Below, in pieces: positions 23,161 through 32,753 of a stretch of 64,000 nucleotides of DNA; within the stretch, counting starts at the first letter, position 1; every line of letters starts with the position of its first letter. The position numbers and the translations under genes are program-made. Source of the stretch: Chlorophyllum brunneum (lineage: Eukaryota; Basidiomycota; Agaricomycetes; Agaricales; Agaricaceae). The stretch covers positions 434,001 through 498,000 of the forward strand of contig OY756144.1 of the NCBI GenBank assembly GCA_963576785.1, written 5' to 3'. Below the pieces are notes generated by a model. The model had not been told where the DNA came from. It ran no database searches and saw nothing but the letters and a program-made list of their open reading frames with translations.

Positions 23161-24423
23161 GCCTTTGACAAAATCCTCTTTCTCCTCTATTTCTTGTTCA
23201 TCATCCTCGTTGACTTCTCTGATATGGGCTTTCTTGGGTGCCCGGCAGTTCTTCGAGATGTGGCCCTGTTTACCACAATTGTAACACGTTATTTTGGTGT
23301 ACGTGACTTTTGTCTTCTTCCTGCAGTATTTGGCAATATGCCCATAGAGGTTACAATTGTAGCACCTCGGTTTTCCAGTCTGATCGGTGTCTGCCCTTTG
23401 TCGTCCTATCTCCATGGGTTGTCCTCTTCCCCCATAGATAACTCCGGTGGTGGTTTTGACATCTCCTCTAGTGATGTCCGTTGCTTCGTAACCTTGTCCT
23501 ACTGCGAGGATCGTGGTTTTCCATTTGCTGTATGTTGTTGGGATGGAGGTTGTTGGGTAACCTACTATGGTTCGAATAATGTCTGCTCGGGTGTGGCGTT
23601 TGAGAAGGAATATCGTGTGTGTGTCGTCTGTTCCTGCTTGGGCCCTCAATGCTTCGAATTCGATTAAGAAGTCTGCTGTGTTCTTCTTTCCCTGTTTGAA
23701 CGTTTCTATTTCTCCTTCTGCTATGGCTTTCCTATTCCCCAAGGAGAATGTGGCTTCCACTTCTTTCGTAAAGTCCTCCCAAGCCGGTGTTTTTTTATTC
23801 TGGATGGCTTGTAGTTGCGTGTTGGCGTAAGGACCTGCTAGTCCTCCTTTCATTCTTGCCAGAATGGCTACTATTTTCTGTTCTTCTTCATCTATCTTGT
23901 TGAACATTAGCCATAAGGATATGGCTCTCCACCAATCGTCAAATTTGGTCCTATCCCCATTGAAATAACCTGGTTCCGGGGCTAGATTCTTTGGTACATT
24001 GATTTCGTCTGTCATTTCTGGTTCTAACTCTGGTTCACTGTGTTCGTTTTCGTAGGTCTCGGCGATTTCTATATCGGCTGTGGCGTCGGCGACTTCTGTG
24101 TCGAATTCGGTTTCGAATAAAGCTGTGTCGATTTCTTCTTCAAACGGAGCTGGTTCTTCGTCTGTGCTGTGTTCGGATTCTTCCTCGTAGGTTTCGGCGA
24201 TATCTATATCGGATGTGTTCTCGGCGACTTCTGTGTCGAATTCGGTTTCAAATAGAGCTGTGGTCTCGTCTATGCTGTGTTCGGATTTCTGCCGTTTAAG
24301 GCCTTCAGGGGTTTCTGGTTCTGTTGATCGTTTGGATCCTGTTGCTACGGGTGAACCCTGGATGTCTGTTGGTCTCGGAGCTCTCTGTCTTCTCGGTGTT
24401 CTCGATGAGCTACTGCTGCTCAT
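23152..24423 (-). CDS. gag: Gag of gypsy copy 1 (423 aa)
   Basis: Structural protein of the element. ATG at 24423. The N-terminus is serine/arginine-rich, then acidic with an imperfect tandem repeat of about 30 residues (unit beginning ALFETEFDTEVA and ending IAETYE, present twice with a shorter acidic block between). The central region has the retrotransposon gag fold signature (GYFNGDRTKFDDWWRAI; AYANTQ-like helix; FSLGNRKAIAEGE). The C-terminus carries two CCHC zinc knuckles (CYNCNLYGHIAKYC and CYNCGKQGHISKNC), followed by an acidic tail. It ends in TAG at 23152, overlapping the pol frame. Confidence 0.9.
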   Translation of the reverse strand: MSSSSSSRTPRRQRAPRPTDIQGSPVATGSKRSTEPETPEGLKRQKSEHSIDETTALFETEFDTEVAENTSDIDIAETYEEESEHSTDEEPAPFEEEIDTALFETEFDTEVADATADIEIAETYENEHSEPELEPEMTDEINVPKNLAPEPGYFNGDRTKFDDWWRAISLWLMFNKIDEEEQKIVAILARMKGGLAGPYANTQLQAIQNKKTPAWEDFTKEVEATFSLGNRKAIAEGEIETFKQGKKNTADFLIEFEALRAQAGTDDTHTIFLLKRHTRADIIRTIVGYPTTSIPTTYSKWKTTILAVGQGYEATDITRGDVKTTTGVIYGGRGQPMEIGRQRADTDQTGKPRCYNCNLYGHIAKYCRKKTKVTYTKITCYNCGKQGHISKNCRAPKKAHIREVNEDDEQEIEEKEDFVKGSE

Positions 24424-24503
24424 ATACTGTTGTCCTGGTCGGAGGCTATTATTCCAAGCCTAGCTACGAATAGTGGCACCTCTCTTGCAAGGTGAGTCGA
24501 ATG

Positions 24504-24515
24504 ACACTTTACCAA
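24504..24515 (-). promoter_or_regulatory. Primer-binding site, self-complementary to the LTR
   Basis: In element sense, one base after the 5' LTR comes TTGGTAAAGTGT. This is the exact complement of ACACTTTACCAA inside the LTR (24600-24611), which lies about 34 nt downstream of the start of the TATA box, where the RNA should begin. Tf1/sushi-group elements prime reverse transcription from their own folded 5' end through such a match. No tRNA end match was evident to me. Confidence 0.6.
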
Positions 24516-24516
24516 A

Positions 24517-24816
24517 TGTTACGACCTTAGTCTCTGACTCAGGTTGCAAGCCTTTGGATAAAGGGAAGGAAGTAGAGAAAGGAAGAAGGGATGATATGAT
24601 TGGTAAAGTGTAAGGAATACATCAAGTATTACTACACTTTATATACTAGTGGTAGAGGCTAATAATAAGGGAGTCGAGTAACGGAGTCAGAGGAGACGAG
24701 TAGGACGAGTCAGGTAGGAGGCACAGCCTCTAGGGTGATACAGGAGATGAAACGAGTATGAGAGTACACAAGGTAACGGGCGCATGATAGTAATGAACGG
24801 TCTATGATTCGTAACA
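24517..24816 (-). repeat. 5' LTR of gypsy copy 1
   Basis: 300 bp, the promoter LTR in element orientation. TATATAAAG is at 24645-24637 on the minus strand. If the RNA starts near 24611, U5 is about 95 nt. Confidence 0.9.
24637..24645 (-). promoter_or_regulatory. TATA box in the 5' LTR of gypsy copy 1
   Basis: TATATAAAG on the minus strand, also conserved in the LTRs of copy 2. It sits about 34 nt upstream of the LTR segment complementary to the primer site. Confidence 0.6.
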
Positions 24817-24821
24817 ATTTC
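24817..24821 (+). repeat. Target-site duplication ATTTC (right)
   Basis: Identical to 18327-18331 and directly adjacent to the right LTR. Confidence 0.85.
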
Positions 24822-24950
24822 CTCCCTTCTCTTGCAGGCTTCCTCTTTCCCTTATTCACAAGATTGTCAACCAACAACTTATAGGAAAATTGTACCCTAT
24901 TCTTGCCCTACAACCTCTCTCATCATAGCTGTCCTTGCAGCTTGAACACA
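24822..24950 (+). mobile_element. LINE-like reverse transcriptase fragment, right part
   Basis: If the gypsy element and one ATTTC copy are removed, the reading frame of 17770-18331 continues here without a shift, giving CRLPLSLIHKIVNQQL and a further hydrophobic stretch. That continuity shows the two pieces were one ORF before the insertion. Confidence 0.55.
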
Positions 24951-24968
24951 TTGTCACTGAAAAGGTCT

Positions 24969-25157
24969 ACCTTAGTCTAGAACTCAGGTTACAAGTCTTT
25001 GGATAAAGACAAGGAAGTAGAGAAAAGAGAAAGGAATGATACAATTGGTAAAGTATAAGGAATATATCAAGTATTACTATACTTTATATACTAGTGGTGG
25101 TTACTAAGAATAAGGGAATGGAGTAACAGAGTCATAGGGGGCAAGTAGAACAAGTCA
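24969..25157 (-). repeat. Truncated LTR of the same gypsy family
   Basis: Resembles the first 190 bp of the copy-1 LTR (from CTTAGTCT through the TATA-bearing CTTTATATACTAGTGG to AAGTAGAACAAGTC) with many transitions. It lacks the terminal TGTTAC and the far end. Confidence 0.6.
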
Positions 25158-25761
25158 CAAAGAGTACAGCTTTATGAAGTGAAACAACTGTTAAGTACAA
25201 GACTAAGAACAAGAGTATGGTCCTTATAGAATGGTAGACTGGATAGACAGGGGACCTTGGCTTTAGCTTGTGTACTGCACCCCTCCAGGTATTGTAGTGG
25301 TCTTCACTTAGATAATCTCTCACCACTAGGACAAAGGTTGGACACAGATAACAGATGAGCAGAAAGGATTACTTGTATAGTAGAGAATGGTAGAAAGAGA
25401 TAGCCAGAGACTAAGTAGATTATCAGACTACCAAAGTGTACCAAGGACTACTTATATACTAGTAGTGGAAAAGTATTGGAAAGTCAATGGACTAGATAAT
25501 AGAGTAACTAGACAGAAAAAAGGTAAGAAAGACATCATATGATATCAGTAACAGGAACATAACACAATAACACAACAGGTAATACTGAAGAATGAAGTAA
25601 TAGAGGCAAGGGAATCAGAATGTAAAAGGAACCAGGATGGACAAAAGTGGACAGAAACAAATATAGGAAAGGTTGATTGATAGGTCTGGAACAAAGATAA
25701 GTGTAATCTGTAAGTGATCCTCTGTGCAAACTGAAAACCTGAACTAAGGTAGAATCATGTC
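25158..25761. other. CpG-poor transposon debris
   Basis: AT-rich sequence with scattered LTR-like words (for example TTATATACTAGTAGTGG near 25452), but no alignable element or gene. Confidence 0.4.
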
Positions 25762-26066
25762 TGTTATGAACTATAGATAGACAGTACATTCCTATCATGC
25801 ACCTGTCATACTCAGCATTCCAGTGTATCCATTTCACCCCTTGTTTCATCCCTTATTGCTGTACTCCTACTAACTTGTTCTACTTGTCCCTATGACTTCT
25901 TTACTCTGTTCCTTTATTATTAGCACTCACCACTAGTATATAAAGTGTAGTAATACTTGATGTATTCCTTACACTTTACCAATCATATCATCCCTTTCTC
26001 TTCTCTCTACTTTCTTGTCTTTATCCAAAAGACTTGTAACCTGAGTTCTAGACTAAGGTTGTAACA
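25762..26066 (+). repeat. 5' LTR of gypsy copy 2
   Basis: 305 bp, TGTTATGAAC to GGTTGTAACA, colinear with the copy-1 LTR. TATATAAAG and the ACACTTTACCAA segment are intact, and TTTGGTAAAGTGTC follows directly at 26067, so the self-complementary arrangement is shared. Confidence 0.85.
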
Positions 26067-26157
26067 TTTGGTAAAGTGTCATTTGACTCACCTTGCAAGA
26101 GAGGTGCCACTATTCATAGCTAGGCTTGGAATAATAGTCTCCAACCAGGATGACAGT

Positions 26158-27402
26158 ATATAAGCAACAGTAGCTTATCAAGAACACTGAGAAGACTAAG
26201 AGCTCCGAGACCAACAGATATCCAGGGATCACCAGTAACCACCAGATCCAAACAACAAACAGAACCAGATATCCCTGAAGGCCTTAAGCAGCAGAAATCC
26301 AATCACAGTATAGACAAAGACATAGCTCTTTTGAGACTCTATTCAACACAGATGTTGCCAAGACCACATCTGACATAGAAGTCGCTGAGACCCCATTCGA
26401 TACAAATATTGCCAAAGCCACATCTGATATAGAAATTGCTGAGACCTACAAAAACAGAGAATCCAAAACATCCAACATAGAAGTCGCCAAAACCTACAAG
26501 AATGAACATAGTGAACCAGAAACAGAATTAGAGATAGCCAATGAAATCAACTTCCCAAAGAACCTAGCTCCAGAACCAGGATACTTCAATGGAGATAGAA
26601 CCAAGTTTGACGATTGGTAGAGAGTGATGTCCTTGTGGACACTCTTCAACAAGATTGATGATAATAAAGAAAAGATAATTGGAGTATTGGCACAAATGAA
26701 AGGAGAATTAGCAGGTCCTTACGCCAATGCCAAGTTACAGACAATTCAAGACAAGAAAACACCAGCATTCAATGACTTTGCAAAGGAGATGGTAGCTACC
26801 TTCTCCTTGGGGAATAGAAAAGTGATAGCAGAAGGGGAAATCAAGTTGTTCAAACAGGGAAAGAGAAACACCACGGACTTCTTAATAGAGTTTGAAGTAT
26901 TGAAGACTCAAGCAGGAACAGATGATGCACATGCCATATTCCTCCTCAAACAACACACCAGAGCAGATATTATCCAAACTGTTGTAGGCTATCCATCAGC
27001 CTCAATCCCAGACACATACAATAAAATAAATGGAGGAATACAATTCTTGCAGTAGGACAAGGATACAAAACGGCAGACATCACCCGAGGAAATGTCAGAA
27101 CAAGTACAGGAGTCACATATGGAGGTGGAGAATAACCAATGGAGATTGGTAGACAGAGGGCAGACATCAATCAGAATGGCAAACCGAGATGTTTCAACTA
27201 CAACCTATATGAGCACATCACCAAATATTGCCATAAGAAGATGAAGGTCACATACACCAAGATAATGTACTATAACTGTGGCAAACAGGGCCACAGCTTG
27301 AAGAATTGTAAAGCACCAAAAAAAGCGTACATCAGAGAGGTCACTGAGGAGATGGAGCAAGAAGAAGAGACAAAGGAGGATTTTGCCAAAGGCTCCAAGT
27401 AG
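26158..27402 (+). pseudogene. gag: Gag pseudogene of gypsy copy 2
   Basis: Aligns with copy-1 gag from the serine-rich start to both zinc knuckles. The start codon is ATA (26158) where copy 1 has ATG. A TGG-to-TAG change stops the frame near 26618, and another stop and shift occur near 27050. The first zinc knuckle has lost its first cysteine spacing (CFNYNLYEHITKYC), while the second is kept (CGKQGHSLKNC). The acidic repeat region differs in unit number from copy 1. Confidence 0.8.
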
Positions 27403-27461
27403 GTGTAAACCCATGAGCCAATAAACCTAGAGCTCCTGTTTTACTTCACAATAGACAATAT

Positions 27462-30400
27462 ATGATTCCACAGAAATGGAACTCAATGCATGAACTTCTC
27501 CTTGACTCAACAATCAGAACAAAGAAGAGACCTAAACAAATCACCACACTGGTAGATTCCGGATACACCTACACATGCATAGCACAGAAAATAGTAGAAG
27601 AAGAATAAATCATGACTAGACCCCTCAAAACCCCAATATAAGTAATCGACACCAATGGGACCAAAAACAAGAAGGGAAAAATAATAGACACAGCACAACT
27701 GGTATTAAGCAATGGTAAACACATGGAAGAAATCGAAGCAATAGTAACACAGCTGGAGAGCATAGACCTATACCTTGGATATGACTGGCTGGTCAAACAC
27801 AACCCGGAAATCGACTGGATAAACAACATAATATGCTTCAATAGATGTCCAAAGAATTGTACCACACACCATAATGACATATGGTTCAATGAGAGGACAT
27901 ATACGGTAAAAGAACACATTAAGGAAAAGAAAACTGACCAAACAAACCTAGAAGACCTACTGACATATCTACAGCAATATATGCACCTGTTCAACAAGAA
28001 GAACTCAACAAACTGCCAGAACACACGATATGGGACCACAAAATAAACCTGTCAGATGATGCACTGCTAGTACTACAGTCCAAAGTCTACCCAATGACAT
28101 TAATGGAGAAACAAGAACTGTAGAAATTCCTTGACAAGAATATCACTTCAGGATGAATTTGACCATCACAGTCCCCCTGCACCACCCCATGCTTCTTTAT
28201 ACCCAAGAAAGATAGAACTAAATGACTGGTACAAGACTATAAAAAGCTAAACAAACATATAATCAAAGACAAGACACCACTTCTGCTCATAAGTGAAGTC
28301 ATTGACTGACTCAAAAATACAAAAGTCTTCAACAAATTCGATATCATCTGGGGATACAACAACATCAGAATAAGGGAAGGCAATGAATGGAAGGTAGTGT
28401 TTGTAATGAACAACAAACTATTTGAACCAATGGTCATGTTTTTTGGAATGAGCAACTTGCTAGTGACATTCCAAAGAATGATGAACACAGTCTTCCAAGA
28501 AATGCTACATGAAGGAGCAGTCGTCAACTACATAGATGACTTTGTCATCCCAGGAACTACACAACAGGAACTTGAAGACAGGACAAAACAAATTCTCAAT
28601 ATTGTAGCAAAATACTAGCTGTATTTCAAAAGATCAAAGTGCTTATTTGACATGAAGGAGATACCAATATTAGGATTTGTGGTTGGACAAGGCAGCCTCA
28701 AAATGGAGGAGGAGAAGGTGAAAGCGGTGAAAGAATGGCCAACACCCAAATCCTTGAAAGATGTCAAGAAATTCCTAGGATTCACAAACTTCTACTAACA
28801 ATTCATACACAACTTTAGCAACATAGCAGCCCTGTTACACAAGTTGAAGAAAAAGGACATACAACAGGTATGGATGGAATGACAGCAACAAGTCTTCGAA
28901 AGAATCAAGGAAAAGGTCACAAGTGAACTGGTACTAGCAATGCCACAAGACAAGGGACAATACAGAGTAGAAGTGGACACATCAGAATATGGAGTAGGAG
29001 TGGTACTATCACAGAAACAGGAAGAATACTGGCACCCAATTGTATTCCACTCAAGAACAATAACACCAGCAGAACAAAATTATCAGATCTACAATAAAGA
29101 ACTACTAGCTATCCAAGAAGCAATCAAAACCTGGAGACAATACCTACTCAATGCCAATAAACCATTCAAAATCTGGACCAATTACAAGAACCTGGAATAC
29201 TTCCAAAAACCACAACAACTCATAGGACAACAAGCAAGGTAGCAGATGGAGCTACAAGAATACCATTACATGCTGAAACACATCCCTGGAAAGACCAATA
29301 CAAAAGCAGATGTCTTATCAAGACTAACAAAAACTGATACCACATGAGACAACACAGACATCACCTTACTACCTGATCATTTGTTCAATGATAACACAAC
29401 TACTGTAATTCAACAAATATGGGAAATCTCAGAAAAAGAAGATCTGAAACACCAACTATGAAAAGAAACAAAATGGGGAACACAATGGCTGAAGGAAAAG
29501 GAGAAATGACCAGAGGAGATATAGGAGATAGATGGAGTACCAATGTTTGAAGGAAGAATATATATTCTACCCAACAGCCAAATACAACAAGAAATACTTT
29601 GACAACACCACAACAAAACAGATATAGGACACCCAGGGCAACATCAAATGATTGAGCTCCTTAAACAGAGTTATTGGTGGTCTCAGATACACAATAATGT
29701 CAAACAATACATCAGAGGGTGTAAAGTATGCCAATGAAACAAAATACTCCAAACAAGACTGATAATACATCTCCATCCACTACTGACACCGGTGGAACCT
29801 TGGGAAAAAATATCAATCGACATGATAGGACCACTACTAGAATCAGAAGGATATGACACAATACTTGTCATAGTTGATTGTTTCAGCAAAATGATTAGAC
29901 TGCATGCAGTTAATACCACCTTAACATCTGAGGAGCTAGGAGATATCTACCAAGATGATATATGGAGAACACATGGAATACCCTACAGAATCATCAGTGA
30001 TAGAGGACCACAATTCACATCAAAATTCATGGCAGAACTATGTTGAGCAACCGGCATCCAATGAAACTTATCCATGGCATACTATCCACAAACCAATGGC
30101 CAAACTGAGTGCATCAACCAGGAGATTGAGACATACCTCAGAAATGTAATAAACCATGTGCAGAACAACTGGAAAAAATAGTTAGCCACAGCAGAATTCC
30201 AATACAATAACAAAATCCACACTGCCACCAGATATTCACCATTCAAAATAGTTTATGGACAACACCCCTGGAAAGGAGATATAACAAATATTACCAAAGC
30301 ACCTGCAATCACAGAACAAATACAGGAGTTACAAAACATGTGACAAGAGGTGATGAAGATACTACAACACAACCAGATACAAATGGAGAGATGTAATAGC

Positions 30401-30870
30401 ACCAAACCAGAACATGAGTATATTTCAGGAGAACAAGTATGGCTCAAAGCAAGCAATATCAGGACAACAAGACCAACCAAGAAGCTAGATCACAAACACT
30501 ATGGACCATTCTGAGTAAAAGCAAAAATAGGCAAAACAAGTTACCAACTGGAATTACCTGAAACATGGGCAATACACAACATGTTTAATAGCAGACTCCT
30601 CTACCCCTATCAGAAACCTGAGTTCAACAACCAGCATACCCCACCACCACCAATGCCTGAGATCATCAACAATGAAGAACAATACAAGGTAGAAAAGATC
30701 CAAGGATACTATATGAGAGGATGGCAAAATCAATTCCTAGTATACTGGAAGGGTTATACCTCTGAGGAAGACACATGGGAGGATGAGTCAGAACTAGAAA
30801 ACACCAAGGAGGCAGTTCAGGAATTTTTAGACAAGATTTCGAGGATGAAACCTATAAAAAAAAGTGACAA
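27462..30870 (+). pseudogene. pol: Pol pseudogene of gypsy copy 2
   Basis: Colinear with copy-1 pol: protease (LVDSGYTYTC), reverse transcriptase (FFGMSNL, YIDDFV), RNase H, integrase (SIDMIGPLL, SDRGPQF) and a readable chromodomain (FLVYWKGYTSEEDTWEDE at about 30735-30790). Many stops interrupt it, typically TAG, TGA or TAA at positions where copy 1 has TGG, CGA or CAG. Confidence 0.8.
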
Positions 30871-30949
30871 TTATGAACAACAAACCTTGTATTACAAGAG
30901 ATCACTACACCTGATGCACCTCATACTGTATCCACTGCACCCTAGACTT

Positions 30950-31852
30950 TACCAATTATCTCCACAACATACCATGCATGCCAAACGCAAACCCACCCTC
31001 TTCCCAGCCAACAACACTGAGTTCAAACAAGAACTCAACAACCTTCTGGATGCCCAGTCCACCAAAGACCAGATTGAGCACTATACCACCACAACCAAAG
31101 GACTCACATACATCACCCATACTATCAACAACCTCCAAATCCAAGCCAAAGCCCTAAGCTGTATCCTACTCATTACTACTACCAGAGCCCTCCCAGCTGC
31201 TATGTCAACCAGAAAACACAAACTCATGAAGGAACTATTGGACAAAGCAGTCACTGATCTCAATGTATTAGTACACTCTAATGCAAAGCAATGCATCCAA
31301 AGTACCTTAGTCATGATAGGTGAAAGACTCAATTACCTCACTGATTCCAGTGGAAATTCTATCTACAAACTCACCCAAAGACTAATGGATCTCAACTTAT
31401 ACACCCCTACCACCTTACCCGACAAACTGCCCTACCACAAAGATGATGAACAGGCATGGTTAGATGAAGGAATGGAGGGAATCAACAAATCAGTCCCAGA
31501 CCATCTAATGGAACCGGATATGTGAGATGAAGTAGACCACCTCCTCATACAACTACCTGACATGGACCTACCATCCAAACCAACAATATTTAACCTGCCA
31601 CCATCTTACCTCACACTCAAGAATGGAGGACAATTTGAAGAAAACTACTGGGAAGAGATAGTACACAACCTTGTTACCACAGAGACTTATAACACTGCTA
31701 TATTCCAAGGATGCACTGTAGCCCTCTTTAGGGGAGGACATGACCATGCCCCCTTCTGGATCAGATGTCAATGCAAGTCAGGAACTCCAATGATTGGCTC
31801 TACTAAATGTCAACTTGTCAACACCTTACACAAAGAACAAGACAACAAGTAG
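30950..31852 (+). pseudogene. ORF3 of gypsy copy 2
   Basis: Homologue of the copy-1 extra ORF. The frame is fused to the chromodomain frame upstream, stops once at 31523 (TGA) and continues from 31526 to 31852. The C-terminal pattern ENYWEEIVHNL, then HAPFWIRC and PMIGS, parallels copy 1. Only one in-frame stop in about 300 codons, far fewer than in pol, is notable. Confidence 0.65.
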
Positions 31853-31895
31853 ACCATGACACTTCATGGGGTCATGAATGTAAAAAGGAAGGTAT

Positions 31896-32145
31896 TGTTA
31901 TGAACTATAGATAGACAGTACATTCCTATCATGCACCTATCATACTCATCATTCCTATGTATCTGTTTCATTTCTTGTTTCATCCCTTATGGCTGTACTC
32001 TTACTGACTCATTCTACTCATCCCCTATGACTCCCTTACTCTGTTTCTTTATTATTAGCACTCACCACTAGTATATAAAGTGTAGTAATACTTGATGTAT
32101 TCCTTATACTTTACCAATTGTATCATCTCTTTCTCTTCTCTCTAC
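31896..32145 (+). repeat. 3' LTR of gypsy copy 2, truncated by copia insertion
   Basis: Matches the first 250 bp of the left LTR, then stops at CTACT where the TGTTGAGG end of a copia LTR begins. The missing 55 bp were not found elsewhere in the window. Confidence 0.8.
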
Positions 32146-32719
32146 TGTTGAGGAAATGACCATAATGAGTTGTTTGCTGGGGGCAGCAGTAAATGCAGTG
32201 GGAGAGAATGTAGGGTCTACTCACCGAGATAATAAGCTTCTATCTGATACCTATAGAAAGGTAGTTTGGATAGACAGATATGGGTAATAAAGAGGTCGGT
32301 GTCAGAGGTAGACAAATCAAAGTCGAGTAGGTTGAGACTGGTGTTGTACTGAAGAAGATAAGCAATGATAAAGAAGTTGTTCGATTGAACAAGATGCAGA
32401 ACTTAGGTCTGCTACATGGGGTTTATATACATATTGTAACATAGGCAAGTCATACTACATAAAATACTAGCAATATATAGATTGTTCCTTATGACTCCCT
32501 TTAACTGCAGCGTAGTGCCTGCGGAGTACTGCGGAATGTATTATACTAGTCATTGGTACTATGTAGAATAATCTATCAAGTACTTATGACTCTCATTGTA
32601 TTCAAAGCAACTCATAGGAAGTTACTACAGAATTGAAGTTACTGGAAAGTAACAGATCAGTCTATTATTATCATAATGACCTCATAGTCTATTTCTAGAA
32701 TATGTCCGAAACTTCAACA
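32146..32719 (-). repeat. Copia 1 LTR
   Basis: 574 bp bounded by TGTTGA and TCAACA, with a purine-rich tract (GCAAGGAGGAG, minus strand) directly inside it at 32720-32734, as expected for a 3' LTR. The outer flank is the interrupted gypsy LTR. Confidence 0.75.
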
Positions 32720-32753
32720 CTCCTCCTTGCTCTGTATCAATGTAGAGTTTTAA

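Larger units (their letters stand above)
18332..24816 (-). mobile_element. Ty3/gypsy chromovirus, copy 1 (young, near intact)
   Basis: A complete LTR retrotransposon on the minus strand: 300-bp LTRs at 18332-18631 and 24517-24816, each beginning TGTTACGA and ending TCGTAACA on either strand, flanked by ATTTC duplications. Order in the element's own direction: 5' LTR, self-complementary primer site, gag, pol in the -1 frame, an extra ORF, a purine-rich tract (AAAAGGAGGTAT) and the 3' LTR. I count three differences between the LTRs, all transitions, so the insertion is recent. The one obvious defect is a stop at the head of the chromodomain. It interrupts an older LINE-like ORF. Confidence 0.9.
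25762..32145 (+). mobile_element. Ty3/gypsy chromovirus, copy 2 (old, decayed)
   Basis: A relative of copy 1 in the opposite orientation: left LTR, the same primer-site sequence, gag, pol and ORF3 in the same order, a purine tract (AAAAAGGAAGGTAT) and a right LTR that ends abruptly at 32145 where a copia LTR begins. Every coding region holds stops or shifts. Most changes relative to copy 1 look like C-to-T or G-to-A, and CpG is rare. Confidence 0.85.

Noticed and set aside
19151..23667. Long plus-strand frames opposite gag and pol
   Set aside because: Shadows of the minus-strand coding regions, with biased composition and no motifs.
24504..24516. tRNA-primed binding site in gypsy copy 1
   Set aside because: No recognisable tRNA 3'-end complement; the match to its own LTR is longer.
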